A DNA stretch of 64,000 bases from Paraflavitalea soli (GCF_003555545.1 NZ_CP032157.1:4220546-4284545), one strand, 5' to 3'; shown: positions 1-7,923, counted from the stretch's first letter. Made by a program: numbers and translations. The notes: generated from the sequence alone by a model not told the origin.

Positions 1-1
1 G

Positions 2-424
2 ACCACTACCCTACCGCCTTCTATGGAAGATTTTGTGGTACGCAAAAAAGATGGAATGCCGGCTTATCAACTTACCTCGATCGTAGATGACCTGCATTTT
101 GGTGTGGACCTTATTGTACGAGGGGCCGACCTGTGGCCTTGCACGATCGCCCAGCATTACCTGGCCTCGCAACTACCTGCCAATAGTTTTCACCAAACAG
201 CTTTCTTTCACCATGCGCTGCTGACGAATGCAGCTGGCGCTAAGCTGTCTAAGTCAGCGGGAGATACTTCCATTCAATCGCTCAGGAAAGGACATAATAA
301 TTCTTCTGCTATTTATGGTTTACTCAGCAGGACGCTTGGCCTTCAGGAACAAGCTCATAACTGGGAAACGCTGGCAGAACAATTGCCGGACATGCTGCAT
401 CAGCCCCATGGAATTAATGAGTAG
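2..424 (+). CDS. gluQRS: Glutamyl-Q tRNA(Asp) synthetase-like protein, C-terminal fragment (cut by window edge)
   Basis: The reading frame is already open at base 2, so only the C-terminal ~140 residues are present. They contain the class I glutamyl-tRNA synthetase-type segment DLIVRGADLW and a KLSKS signature (KLSKSAGD), the ATP-binding loop of this family. Only about 55 residues follow KLSKS, with no anticodon-binding domain. That fits the truncated GluQ/YadB paralogue, which glutamylates queuosine on tRNA(Asp), rather than full-length GltX. The N-terminal HIGH motif lies outside the window, so the GltX/GluQ choice rests on the short tail. Confidence 0.72.
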   Translation, partial: TTTLPPSMEDFVVRKKDGMPAYQLTSIVDDLHFGVDLIVRGADLWPCTIAQHYLASQLPANSFHQTAFFHHALLTNAAGAKLSKSAGDTSIQSLRKGHNNSSAIYGLLSRTLGLQEQAHNWETLAEQLPDMLHQPHGINE

Positions 425-569
425 TGGCTCCGGCCTTTGGCGGGACCTACCAGTTGGCTTTATCCTTTTTTACAGAATTAGTATTATATTGTCATTCAAA
501 CCGGGTGCCAAACGGTAACCTGCTGGCTTGAACGATTATAATCCTGGGTAACCACTTAAAAACACTGTT

Positions 570-881
570 ATGATCCTCACTATCCTGCTTTCGCTGATGG
601 CTATTAGTTTCATTGCTCATGTATTGATGTTGTTTACCAGCTTTGGTGCTGGCGGCGTTAAGAAAAAACGCTACTTCCTATCACACCTCACGCTTTGGCT
701 CACCGGGATATTTGGTTACGTGATCGCCTGGATCTATGCCGGAAAAGACGTATCTCCTGTTATCGATGTATTTGACACGCCCTTTAAACAATTCCTGATC
801 ATCGTGCTGGCCTTTGCCTTATCGCTGATTGCGCACAGCATTGTAAGGATGTTTGTATTACCGCAATACAAGCGCGCATAA
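570..881 (+). CDS. Small integral membrane protein, unknown function
   Basis: A 103-residue protein with three hydrophobic stretches (about residues 1-20, 36-57 and 72-97) separated by a basic loop (VKKKR near residue 31), so probably three membrane spans. No catalytic or ligand-binding motif is visible. It stands alone between the synthetase fragment and the ModE-like regulator, on the same strand as both. Coding is supported by an uninterrupted hydrophobic frame with typical codon use. Function is not recognised. Confidence 0.6.
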   Translation: MILTILLSLMAISFIAHVLMLFTSFGAGGVKKKRYFLSHLTLWLTGIFGYVIAWIYAGKDVSPVIDVFDTPFKQFLIIVLAFALSLIAHSIVRMFVLPQYKRA

Positions 882-913
882 GCTGTTGACCATAACGGGA
901 AGCCTACCAAAGT

Positions 914-932
914 GTGTACATTTGTTGTACAC
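914..932 (+). promoter_or_regulatory. Inverted repeat overlapping a TAnnTTTG -7 box directly before the ModE-like gene
   Basis: GTGTACA (914-920) and TGTACAC (926-932) form a perfect 7-bp dyad with a 5-bp spacer, and the second arm ends one base before the ATG at 933. A -7 box TACATTTG occupies 917-924, inside the dyad. If transcription starts about 5 nt after the box, the mRNA is nearly leaderless and a bound repressor would cover the promoter. Autoregulation by the downstream gene is inferred. Confidence 0.6.
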
Positions 933-1325
933 ATGAAAAAGCCAATAAAAGCCCTGCTCAAAAAGGGGCACTATAAGGTAAGCGGCAGCCTTTGGATCGA
1001 AGGCAATGGCACGCGCTTTTGGGGACCAGGGCCGGTAGAATTGCTGGAGCATATTGAAACAACAGGTTCTATCAACCAGGCGGCCAAACAGATGGGCATG
1101 TCCTACAAAAAAGCCTGGGAAATTGTAAACAGGCTCAACACGATGACCACCAGCCCGGTGGTGATCACGGCTACGGGGGGTGAGAAAGGGGGAGGTTCTT
1201 CCATTTCAGCGGAAGCAAAAGAAATGATCGCTTATCACCACCAGTTGCGCGAACGCTTCCAGGCCTTTCTGGAACAGGAGACGAAGGCGTTGGGAGACCA
1301 GCAGATGCATGCAACAAAGCGGTAG
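933..1325 (+). CDS. ModE N-terminal-domain (LysR-type winged-helix) transcriptional regulator
   Basis: A 130-residue protein that consists of a winged-helix DNA-binding domain and little else. The segment from about residue 20 (LWIEGNGTRFWGPGPVELL) through the helix-turn-helix TGSINQAAKQMGMSYKKAW matches the N-terminal domain of ModE, including the glycine-rich wing (ATGGEKGGGSSIS). The molybdate-binding TOBE domains of full ModE are absent, so any molybdate response would need another partner. The ATG at 933 is preferred over the upstream GTG at 912 because the promoter dyad sits between them. A di-haem peroxidase and a molybdopterin-domain protein follow on the same strand, which suggests a role near molybdenum or redox metabolism. 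Confidence 0.82.
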   Translation: MKKPIKALLKKGHYKVSGSLWIEGNGTRFWGPGPVELLEHIETTGSINQAAKQMGMSYKKAWEIVNRLNTMTTSPVVITATGGEKGGGSSISAEAKEMIAYHHQLRERFQAFLEQETKALGDQQMHATKR

Positions 1326-1377
1326 CCCCTATGGGGCATAATACACGTTCGATACGATCGCTTGCTACAAAGCGGTT
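1313..1377 (+). repeat. Direct repeat ACAAAGCGGT flanking a small GCCCC/GGGGC hairpin
   Basis: ACAAAGCGGT occurs at about 1313-1322 and again at 1368-1377. A GCCCC-TAT-GGGGC hairpin (1325-1337) begins at the ModE-like stop codon. No T-run follows, so it is not a clear terminator. Similar GCCCC hairpins next to a CAAAG motif recur near 60.0 kb. It may belong to a short dispersed palindromic repeat class. Confidence 0.4.
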
Positions 1378-1453
1378 ATGTAAAGGGCTATGGGAATCTG
1401 GCAGAAGCGTTATATCTTTGAAAATATAACGCATTATACATGCGTACACCCTG

Positions 1454-2533
1454 ATGAAGCGCCCCATTGTTTATACAGGATGCATTCTTTTTATGGTGGC
1501 CTGTTTGTCGGCCATGAGTGTCCACAGGCAAATGGCCAAACCATTGAAACCGGACTATCCCTCCTATTTCGGCAACCGGATATTTATTCCTGCAGATAAC
1601 CCGCTGACGGAAGAAGGGGTGCAGCTAGGCAGGTTTTTATTTTATGAAACAAAGTTGTCGGCCAATAACCGTATTTCCTGTGCGCATTGTCACCAACAGG
1701 AACGTGCTTTTACAGATGGGCTGGCATTCAGCACGGGTGTAGATGGCACCTTAACAATGCGCAACAGCATGTCATTGGCCAACCTGTTGTGGATACGTAA
1801 TTTCTTTTGGGATGGAAGGGCGCAGGGGCTTGAAGCACAGGCGCAGGTTCCGCTCACTGACACGCATGAAATGGGACAACCGCTGGCAACCGCTGCTGAA
1901 AAATTACAAAAGACTAAAAACTATCCCGCACTTTTCAGCAAGGCCTTTGGCACTCCGGTGATCACAGGCGATCGTATCCTCAAAGCGCTGGCACAGTTTG
2001 AGCGAACGCTGATCTCGGCCAACTCCACCTACGACCAATACCTGCGGGGCAGCTACCACCCTACAGCGGCTGAATTAAATGGTATCAACCTGTTTTTTAC
2101 GAATCCCAACGCTGCCACCAATGTACGGGGAGCGGCCTGCGCACACTGTCATGGTGGTCCTAAAACATTCAGTGAACTGTTTCACAACAATGGGCTGGAC
2201 AGTGTGCCGAAAGACGACGGACGGGCCACCATCACGGGCCAATCTATTGACAAAGGAAGGTTCAGGGTAGCCACGCTTCGGAATATAGCCCTTACGGCGC
2301 CCTATATGCACGATGGCCGCTTTACCACGCTGGAAGCAGTGGTGGATCATTACAATGAACACATTCAGCAAAGCCCTACGTTGAGTGTATTCCTGCAAAA
2401 CAACCAGCCAGGCATGCGTGGCAGTCAGCTGGGCTTAACTGCTTCAGAGAAGAAAGACCTCATCGCCTTTCTTCATATGCTCACGGATTCTTCTTTCATC
2501 ACTGATCAACGTTTTTCCAATCCTTTTAAATAA
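1454..2533 (+). CDS. Di-haem cytochrome c peroxidase (CcpA/MauG superfamily)
   Basis: A 359-residue exported protein with two CxxCH haem-attachment motifs (C76-H80 and C229-H233, both CAHCH), the normal arrangement of bacterial di-haem peroxidases that reduce H2O2 in the periplasm using cytochrome electrons. The conserved APYMHDG segment (about residues 282-288) probably supplies a distal haem ligand. The N-terminus is hydrophobic with a Cys at residue 17 (MVAC), so it could be lipid-anchored, though the -3 residue is atypical. Length is normal for the family. It is followed after 6 bp by the molybdopterin-domain gene, so the two are probably co-transcribed. Confidence 0.92.
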   Translation: MKRPIVYTGCILFMVACLSAMSVHRQMAKPLKPDYPSYFGNRIFIPADNPLTEEGVQLGRFLFYETKLSANNRISCAHCHQQERAFTDGLAFSTGVDGTLTMRNSMSLANLLWIRNFFWDGRAQGLEAQAQVPLTDTHEMGQPLATAAEKLQKTKNYPALFSKAFGTPVITGDRILKALAQFERTLISANSTYDQYLRGSYHPTAAELNGINLFFTNPNAATNVRGAACAHCHGGPKTFSELFHNNGLDSVPKDDGRATITGQSIDKGRFRVATLRNIALTAPYMHDGRFTTLEAVVDHYNEHIQQSPTLSVFLQNNQPGMRGSQLGLTASEKKDLIAFLHMLTDSSFITDQRFSNPFK

Positions 2534-2539
2534 CGAAAT

Positions 2540-3046
2540 ATGAAAACTGGCTGCCTTTATATAATACTGCTGCTTGTCTGCTTCTCTTTGCACACGGTAC
2601 AGGCACAGGTAAAAGAAGCTCCCGCTTTTATAAAAGTAACGGGAGAAGTGAAAACACCCTTACAGCTTACGATGACGGACCTCACAAAGATGAAAGCGAC
2701 TATGGCCACGCTGAAAGACCGGGATGGCATTGATCATAGGTATACAGGCATAGCAGTGCAGGATATTCTCAACCAGGCAGGCGTAACTACGGGTAAAGAG
2801 TTGCGCGGAGAAAACCTGTCGAAATACCTGCTGGTGCGTTGTGCAGACGGGTATGAAGTAGTGTTCTCGCTGGCCGAACTGGACTCTGCCTTTACGGACA
2901 GAACGGTGATCCTGGCGTATGAAGTGGACAGCAAACCGCTGGCAGCAGATAAAGGACCTTTCCGCCTGGTAGTACCGGGTGAAAAAAAGCCGGCCCGCAG
3001 CTGCATGCAGGTGGTTGAATTGGTGGTAAGGTTTGCGAAGGAATAA
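2540..3046 (+). CDS. Secreted small molybdopterin-dependent oxidoreductase-domain protein
   Basis: A 168-residue protein with a signal peptide ending near VQAQ (residues 1-22). The rest is a compact version of the sulfite-oxidase-type molybdopterin-binding fold. Characteristic pieces are FIKVTGEVKTPLQLT near the start, YTGIAVQDIL, VRCADGYEVVFSLAEL (its Cys is the candidate Mo ligand) and GPFRLVVPGEKKPARSC near the end. It lacks the dimerisation domain of full sulfite oxidases. Many short homologues have no proven activity, so cofactor binding is inferred. It is tightly coupled to the peroxidase gene. Confidence 0.82.
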   Translation: MKTGCLYIILLLVCFSLHTVQAQVKEAPAFIKVTGEVKTPLQLTMTDLTKMKATMATLKDRDGIDHRYTGIAVQDILNQAGVTTGKELRGENLSKYLLVRCADGYEVVFSLAELDSAFTDRTVILAYEVDSKPLAADKGPFRLVVPGEKKPARSCMQVVELVVRFAKE

Positions 3047-3051
3047 GGAAC

Positions 3052-3146
3052 GGCAATCGGCAGTCGTGAATCGGCAATGCGTCCCGCGGAGCGGGACAAG
3101 TTATGCTTCGATAGCGGATTTCTCCCTGCGGTCGAAATGACAAGGA
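3052..3146 (+). repeat. Composite intergenic repeat, copy 1 (heptamer array plus core)
   Basis: CGGCAATCGGCAGTCG-type heptamer units (3052-3080) are followed by a perfect hairpin GTCCCGC-GGA-GCGGGAC (3081-3097), then the core GCTTCGATAGCGGATTTCTC and a TCGAAATGACA block ending near 3146. The same order of elements recurs near 9.6 kb and inverted near 47.7 kb. The hairpin is an insertion special to this copy. The rest of 3147-3289 is further GATGACAAGGAAG-like repetition and a plain upstream region. Confidence 0.7.
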
Positions 3147-3289
3147 AGGGGAATCGAGATGACAAGGAAGGTAGAGGGTCGAGGATGACATGACTATTTT
3201 TCTTATATTTAGTATGCTAAAAAAGCAATGGATCCACCCTATTCTATCCGTAGAACGTATCGTTATTATTTTACTCCAAAGCTGAAATA

Positions 3290-4075
3290 ATGAAGAAGAT
3301 CACGTTCATCTACCTGCTCGTGTTGGCCGGTATTGTTTTTCTCCAATGTAATACGCCCTCTCCTGCAACGAATAAAAATGCTACGGATACTGCACACAAT
3401 AGTCAAAATGCGCTGGATTGGGATGGCATTTACCGGGGAGTATTGCCCTGTGCAGATTGTCCGGGTATACAAACGACGATCTATCTGAACAGGGACCTGA
3501 GTTTCCTCAAAAAGACAAAATACCTGGGCAAGCCGGATACTGCCTTTGAGTTATCGGGCAAGTTTACCTGGAATACAGCAGGCAATACGATCACGCTCAA
3601 TGATGCTGGCCAGGCAATCAGTTACCTGGTGGGAGAAAATACGCTTACACAGCTGGATATGAGTGGCTCAAAGATCACGGGGAACTTAGCCCCCAATTAT
3701 ATCCTGAGCAAATCAAATTTTGCCATCCTGGAAAGGTATTGGAAGCTGGTAGAACTGAATGGCAAACCAGTACTGGTAGACAGCACTTTCATTAAGGAAC
3801 CGCATATCGTGCTAAAAGATGCAGGTAACCGGATCACAGGCAATGGCGGGTGCAACGGATTTTCAGGCACCTTTGAGGTAGGGCCGCTTAACGGCATCAC
3901 CTTCTCTAAAATGGTCTCTACGGAAATAGCCTGCCCGCAGCTGGACCTGGAATCACAATTCCTGAATGCCTTGCAATTGGCGGATAACTTCACGATCTCG
4001 GCCGACAATCTCGTATTGAACAAGGCGCGGATGGCTCCGTTAGCCAGGTTTAAATCAGTCTCTCATGCACAATAG
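3290..4075 (+). CDS. Envelope lipoprotein with NlpE-like and META domains
   Basis: A 261-residue protein with a lipoprotein signal (lipobox FLQC, Cys20). Residues ~45-130 match the NlpE N-terminal domain: WDGIYRGVLPCADCPGIQT carries the diagnostic GxxPCADCxGI with its CxxC pair, and strands follow. Residues ~148-255 form a META/HslJ domain, shown by YWKLVELNGKP, GNGGCNGFSGTFEV and the Cys in TEIACPQ. NlpE senses surface attachment and copper stress in enterobacteria, and META domains occur in heat-shock and motility proteins. The fusion is therefore probably a stress-related surface lipoprotein. It stands as a single gene. Confidence 0.87.
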   Translation: MKKITFIYLLVLAGIVFLQCNTPSPATNKNATDTAHNSQNALDWDGIYRGVLPCADCPGIQTTIYLNRDLSFLKKTKYLGKPDTAFELSGKFTWNTAGNTITLNDAGQAISYLVGENTLTQLDMSGSKITGNLAPNYILSKSNFAILERYWKLVELNGKPVLVDSTFIKEPHIVLKDAGNRITGNGGCNGFSGTFEVGPLNGITFSKMVSTEIACPQLDLESQFLNALQLADNFTISADNLVLNKARMAPLARFKSVSHAQ

Positions 4076-4129
4076 GACAATGGGCTTGTAAAAGTTTCTT
4101 AATTTAGTTTACCACCAGCCAATTAAATT

Positions 4130-4900
4130 ATGAAAATAGCCACCTATAATGTGAATGGAGTGAACGGCAGATTACCGGTATTGCTTCGCTGGCTCGAGGA
4201 ATCAGCACCTGATGTAGTGTGTCTGCAGGAACTCAAAGCACCACAAGAGAAATTTCCGGAGCAGGCCATCAAAGATGCAGGCTATCACGCCATCTGGCAT
4301 GGACAAAAGAGTTGGAATGGTGTCGCCATCCTGGCCCGCCATGAGCTACCCAAAGAAATAACCAGGGTGCTTCCCGGTGACGCGGAAGACAGTCATAGCC
4401 GGTATATCGAGGCTACTGTCAATGGTATTGTAGTTGGCTGTTTGTATCTTCCCAATGGCAACCCTGCGCCGGGGCCCAAGTTTGATTATAAGCTCAGCTG
4501 GTTTGAACGTTTGGCTGTTCATGCCAAAACGCTACTGGCGCAAAAGAAACCCGTAGTACTGGCGGGAGATTACAATGTGATGCCTACGGAACTGGATGTT
4601 TATAAGCCAGAACGCTGGGTGGATGATGCACTGTTCAGACCGGAAACGAGGGCGGCATTTGCAAAACTGGCGGCGCAAGGGTGGACAGATGCCTTACGCA
4701 CGCTTCACCCCAATGAGAAGATCTATACTTTTTGGGATTATTTCCGGAATGCTTACGGCCGTGATGCGGGCTTACGTATTGATCATTTCTTATTAAGTCC
4801 ACAAATAGCCGGCAAACTGAAAGCGGCCGGTGTAGACCGTCATGTACGGGGATGGGAAAAAACAAGTGATCACGCGCCTGTTTGGATTGAAATTTCATGA
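4130..4900 (+). CDS. xth: Exodeoxyribonuclease III
   Basis: A 256-residue Mg-dependent AP endonuclease / 3'-5' exonuclease for base-excision repair in the cytoplasm. All EEP-superfamily motifs are present: N7 in ATYNVNG, the metal-binding E34 in CLQELK, Y106 in YLPNG, D147 and N149 in AGDYNV, RIDHFLLS near residue 218, and the catalytic D247-H248 in TSDHAPVW. Length is standard. The next gene overlaps its stop codon by 4 bp (ATGA), so translation is coupled. Confidence 0.95.
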   Translation: MKIATYNVNGVNGRLPVLLRWLEESAPDVVCLQELKAPQEKFPEQAIKDAGYHAIWHGQKSWNGVAILARHELPKEITRVLPGDAEDSHSRYIEATVNGIVVGCLYLPNGNPAPGPKFDYKLSWFERLAVHAKTLLAQKKPVVLAGDYNVMPTELDVYKPERWVDDALFRPETRAAFAKLAAQGWTDALRTLHPNEKIYTFWDYFRNAYGRDAGLRIDHFLLSPQIAGKLKAAGVDRHVRGWEKTSDHAPVWIEIS

Positions 4901-5247
4901 ACAGCAAATTGGAAAATTACTACCTCAGTAAACCTGAGCCTTACCAGGGTTGCCTGCTGGCACTTTGCCAACTCATATTAAGCACGAACCCGTCCATTGT
5001 TCACGAGCGTAAATTCCAGATACCCTTCTTTACCTACAAAGGCAAAAAACTTGGCTACCTGTGGCTCAACAGGAAAAAACTCATGCTGGGGTTATGCCTT
5101 GACAAAAGTTTGCAGGATGTAGTGCCTGGCATCAAACCCAAAGACCAGTATGAATCTTTTCAAATTGATCCGGAGGAAGACCTGCCGGTGGAGTTGATCA
5201 CAGAAAGGTTACACTACTACCTGGAACGAATAGACCAGGCAAAATAG
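4897..5247 (+). CDS. DUF1801 (YdhG-like) domain protein
   Basis: A 116-residue protein that overlaps exonuclease III by 4 bp. It has the DUF1801 pattern: a helical start, VHERKFQIPFFTYKGKKLGYLWLNRKKLMLG forming the central sheet, and a C-terminal helix. Structures of this family resemble the frataxin/CyaY fold, but its biochemical role is unknown. Coupling to xth may only reflect shared expression. Confidence 0.8.
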   Translation: MNSKLENYYLSKPEPYQGCLLALCQLILSTNPSIVHERKFQIPFFTYKGKKLGYLWLNRKKLMLGLCLDKSLQDVVPGIKPKDQYESFQIDPEEDLPVELITERLHYYLERIDQAK

Positions 5248-5248
5248 C

Positions 5249-5608
5249 TCAGCGCTGGGTGATCTTCTTTTTATGCATAGCTCCCCATTCCTGAAGGGAC
5301 CTGACAATATGGTGTAGGGTATCGGCATATTCTGTACGTTCGTACTCCACGGATACGACAGCAGTTGATGGATCAACCAGCCGCTTAACAAATCCATTTA
5401 ACTCGAGGTCTTTCAACTCGGCGGACAATACCCGGGCAGAGATACCCTTCAATATCCTTTGTAATTCATTGAATCTTTTCTTTCCATCGGCCAATGCAAT
5501 GATGATCCTTAATTTCCATTTGCCGCCAATTACATACATCGCATCGTCTACCGCATCGAGCGCTTCCATGCATTTGCCACTATTAAGATGAGCCTGAAGA
5601 GTTTCCAT
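5249..5608 (-). CDS. HxlR-family winged-helix regulator, probably redox-responsive
   Basis: A 119-residue protein from the ATG at 5608. The HxlR signature AMYVIGGKWKLRIIIAL is followed by KRFNELQRILKGISARVLSAELKDLELNGFV and a short wing ending in the dimerisation helix. It has one cysteine, Cys13, just before the first helix. That is about where thiol-switch HxlR proteins such as YodB and HypR carry their sensor Cys. The start at 5608 is chosen over 5644 because a promoter (5677-5684) and dyad (5635-5661) lie in between. It is divergent from an azoreductase, the same pairing as YodB-azoR1 in Bacillus, so repression of the reductase until quinone or diamide stress is a reasonable inference. 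Confidence 0.86.
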   Translation of the reverse strand: METLQAHLNSGKCMEALDAVDDAMYVIGGKWKLRIIIALADGKKRFNELQRILKGISARVLSAELKDLELNGFVKRLVDPSTAVVSVEYERTEYADTLHHIVRSLQEWGAMHKKKITQR

Positions 5609-5634
5609 AATCTGTGATTGAGGTGGTATCCTAC

Positions 5635-5661
5635 AGGTTACCACTATCCTTGCAGTAACCT
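5635..5661. promoter_or_regulatory. Candidate HxlR operator
   Basis: AGGTTAC (5635-5641) and GTAACCT (5655-5661) form a perfect 7-bp dyad with a 13-bp spacer. It lies between the HxlR start codon and its TAnnTTTG box, about 10-35 nt inside the expected transcript, a suitable place for autorepression. Confidence 0.5.
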
Positions 5662-5676
5662 TGCGTTTTCGATCAG

Positions 5677-5684
5677 CAAATGTA
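5677..5684 (-). promoter_or_regulatory. TAcaTTTG -7 box for the HxlR gene
   Basis: The minus strand reads TACATTTG, an exact match to the Bacteroidota -7 consensus, 69 bp upstream of the HxlR ATG at 5608. No well-spaced -33 TTTG was found. Confidence 0.5.
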
Positions 5685-5761
5685 CATAGCTTGCACCATC
5701 AAACCTGCGCAGGAATGAGCATGTCGTTATAGCATTTCCTAACTTCTTTACATACAATACA

Positions 5762-6361
5762 ATGAAGAACATCTTGCATGTCACCTCCAGCCCAAGAGGT
5801 GAACATTCCCATAGCATCAGGTTGGCCAACCGCATTATCGACCGGCTTACCGCCCGTTATCCCGGCAGCAATGTACATATCAACGATACGGTTGCAAAAA
5901 ATTATATTCACCTCAATGCTATCCACCCGGTAGCGTACAAAACGCCGGAGTCGGAACATTCACCCGAACAAAAAGAAACTTTGTACAGCTCGGACCTGGC
6001 AGTAAAAGAATTGATACAGGCTGATATTATTGTTATCAGTATCGCCTTGTATAATTTTAACATTCCATCTGCACTCAAGGCCTGGATAGATCACGTAGTG
6101 CGGGCAGGCAAAACATTCAGCTACCAAAGCGGGCAAGCAGAAGGCCTGCTCAAAGGGAAGAAAGTATACCTCGCCATTGCTTCCAATGGGGTTTATTCGG
6201 ATGGCCCCATGAAGCCTTATGATTTTGGGGAGCCTTATCTGCGGTTTATTCTTTCCTTTATGGGGCTTACAGATATTACTACCTACAGGGTGGAAGGAGC
6301 TGGCATTCCGGGGATTATGGAAACGGCCCTGGAGAAAGGATTGGAGAGCGTGGCAGTATAA
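5762..6361 (+). CDS. azoR: FMN-dependent NADH-azoreductase / quinone reductase
   Basis: A 199-residue cytoplasmic flavodoxin-like reductase. The N-terminal FMN-phosphate loop is HVTSSPRGEHSHS; the middle has ALYNFNIPSALKAWIDHVVRAGKTF and the later ASNGVYSDG flavin-binding turn, all typical of AzoR. The enzyme transfers two electrons from NAD(P)H to azo dyes and quinones, avoiding semiquinone formation. It is divergent from the HxlR regulator and followed by a strong terminator, so it is transcribed alone. Confidence 0.93.
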   Translation: MKNILHVTSSPRGEHSHSIRLANRIIDRLTARYPGSNVHINDTVAKNYIHLNAIHPVAYKTPESEHSPEQKETLYSSDLAVKELIQADIIVISIALYNFNIPSALKAWIDHVVRAGKTFSYQSGQAEGLLKGKKVYLAIASNGVYSDGPMKPYDFGEPYLRFILSFMGLTDITTYRVEGAGIPGIMETALEKGLESVAV

Positions 6362-6374
6362 TTGCTATCTTGCA

Positions 6375-6402
6375 GGGTCTTTCGGCTTTGACCGAAGGAC
6401 CC
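6375..6402 (+). terminator. Intrinsic terminator after azoR
   Basis: An 11-bp stem GGGTCTTTCGG / CCGAAGGACCC with one G-T pair and a 6-nt loop starts 13 bp after the azoR stop, followed by TTTATTTA. It separates azoR from the AraC gene at 6419. Confidence 0.85.
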
Positions 6403-6418
6403 TTTATTTAAGCAGGAT

Positions 6419-7339
6419 ATGTATTTTACCAGCCTTCCAGATCATACCAGGCCAGGATTTGATGAAGCCTTGCATTTCAGCAAATTCAGGAAACACAATA
6501 TCATCTTCAATGCCTTCAGCAGCAATAGTCATTGTGATGATCATGTGGGTTGTCTTTCCTTTAAGACGCTGCTCACCGGCGAAGAATGGTATGGCATCAA
6601 CAATTACCGGCTTGCGGTAAGGCCAGGGCAATTCCTGATCCTGAATGATGAGCAAAATTATTCCTGCAGTATTAATAATGGCGAGAAAGCAAAGGTACTC
6701 TCGGTCTTCTTCAAAAAGGAATTCGCCACTGCGGTATTCCAGGATACGCTGAACAGTGAAGAAACGTTGCTGGATAATCCTTTCAACGATGATGGCAAAA
6801 CGCTTGAATTCTTTCAGACGCTCAACGATATAACGCCCGCATTGCAACAGCAGTTGATGGGCCTCATTGCTGCGCTGGACAGCAGTGGATATTCCGAAAA
6901 TATGGTAGATGAGTACCTGGTCTTTTTATTACGCTACCTGATCCACACACAGAAAGCCGCGTCAAAGCAGGTTAAGAACGTACATGCCCTTAAAGCCAAT
7001 ACAAGGACGGAGGTATACAAACGACTATGCATTGCACGGGACATTTTGCACTCTTCCTATATGGACAATCCCGACCTGCCTGCGATCAGTGCGCTCGCCT
7101 GCCTGTCTGTGCCCCAATTGGTAAGGCAGTTCAAAGCAGTTTTTCATACCACACCACATCAATACCTTACGCGTATCAAGCTCGAACGGGCTGCTGAATT
7201 ATTAAAGCATACAGATAAACCGGTACATGAAATCACCTGGTTATGCGGGTTTGAGAATGTCAGCGCATTTTGCCGGGCATTCAAATCAGCCTTTGGGATA
7301 CAGCCGCTTAGCTTTAGAAAAAAAGGCGACCAGCTATAG
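6419..7339 (+). CDS. AraC-family transcriptional regulator
   Basis: A 306-residue protein. Residues ~1-190 form a cupin-like sensing region (LAVRPGQFLILNDEQNYSC is typical). Residues ~205-303 hold two helix-turn-helix motifs of the AraC domain, ending PVHEITWLCGFENVSAFCRAFKSAFGIQPLSFRKK. It precedes a DoxX-like membrane gene and an alpha/beta hydrolase on the same strand, which are its most likely targets. No ligand can be named. Confidence 0.92.
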   Translation: MYFTSLPDHTRPGFDEALHFSKFRKHNIIFNAFSSNSHCDDHVGCLSFKTLLTGEEWYGINNYRLAVRPGQFLILNDEQNYSCSINNGEKAKVLSVFFKKEFATAVFQDTLNSEETLLDNPFNDDGKTLEFFQTLNDITPALQQQLMGLIAALDSSGYSENMVDEYLVFLLRYLIHTQKAASKQVKNVHALKANTRTEVYKRLCIARDILHSSYMDNPDLPAISALACLSVPQLVRQFKAVFHTTPHQYLTRIKLERAAELLKHTDKPVHEITWLCGFENVSAFCRAFKSAFGIQPLSFRKKGDQL

Positions 7340-7489
7340 CAAACATAAACGCCAAAAGCCGGGGCTTTATACCCACTTCCCTATTGTCTGCCTCACCCCT
7401 CAAACTGTCCACTTCAAGGTTTTTCACTTACCCAGCTCCCCGGGATCAAACATCTTTGTGCCATCAAATAATACAAAACAAATAATATC

Positions 7490-7909
7490 ATGAGCACAAA
7501 ATCAACAAAAGCAATTTACTGGGCAGGGGTAGTATTAACCTCCTTATGGTTTGGCACAAGCGGCGTTTGTGAATTGACCAGGAATGCACTAGTATGGGAC
7601 ATCACACTACAATTGGGATATCCTGCGCACTTTATTTATATCCTCGGGGTGGCCAAACTGGCAGGGGTAGCAGTATTGTTAACACCCAACAGGTTACTTC
7701 GTTTAAAGGAATGGGTCTTCGCAGGGGTATTCTTCGACATCAGTTTTGCCTTCTTCTCCAAACTGGCGGTGCTTGGCTTTGCCGCTACGCTCGATGCTAT
7801 AATTGCCTTTGCGATGGTAGCAGTAACCTATACGATGTTCCGGAGATTATATACTGGCACCTATGCCACTGTTGGTTTTCAAAGCGATCGTCGTTTCTCC
7901 AATCAATAA
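7490..7909 (+). CDS. DoxX-like membrane protein
   Basis: A 139-residue protein with four predicted membrane helices (about residues 9-30, 46-64, 72-92 and 97-117). The pattern of a small-residue first helix, then HFIYILGVAKLAGVAVLL and a short basic loop before the third helix, is that of the DoxX-like family. Members are often tied to thiol or oxidative stress, but biochemistry is thin. It lies between AraC and the alpha/beta hydrolase. Confidence 0.82.
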   Translation: MSTKSTKAIYWAGVVLTSLWFGTSGVCELTRNALVWDITLQLGYPAHFIYILGVAKLAGVAVLLTPNRLLRLKEWVFAGVFFDISFAFFSKLAVLGFAATLDAIIAFAMVAVTYTMFRRLYTGTYATVGFQSDRRFSNQ

Positions 7910-7915
7910 CCAGCC

Positions 7916-7923
7916 TATCTTTG
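7916..7923 (+). promoter_or_regulatory. TAtcTTTG -7 box before the alpha/beta hydrolase
   Basis: TATCTTTG matches the -7 consensus and lies 32 bp upstream of the ATG at 7955, giving a leader of about 25 nt. No clear -33 element. Confidence 0.45.

Noticed and set aside
3081-3097. Terminator after the molybdopterin-domain gene
   Set aside because: The GTCCCGC hairpin lacks a T-run and sits inside the composite repeat.
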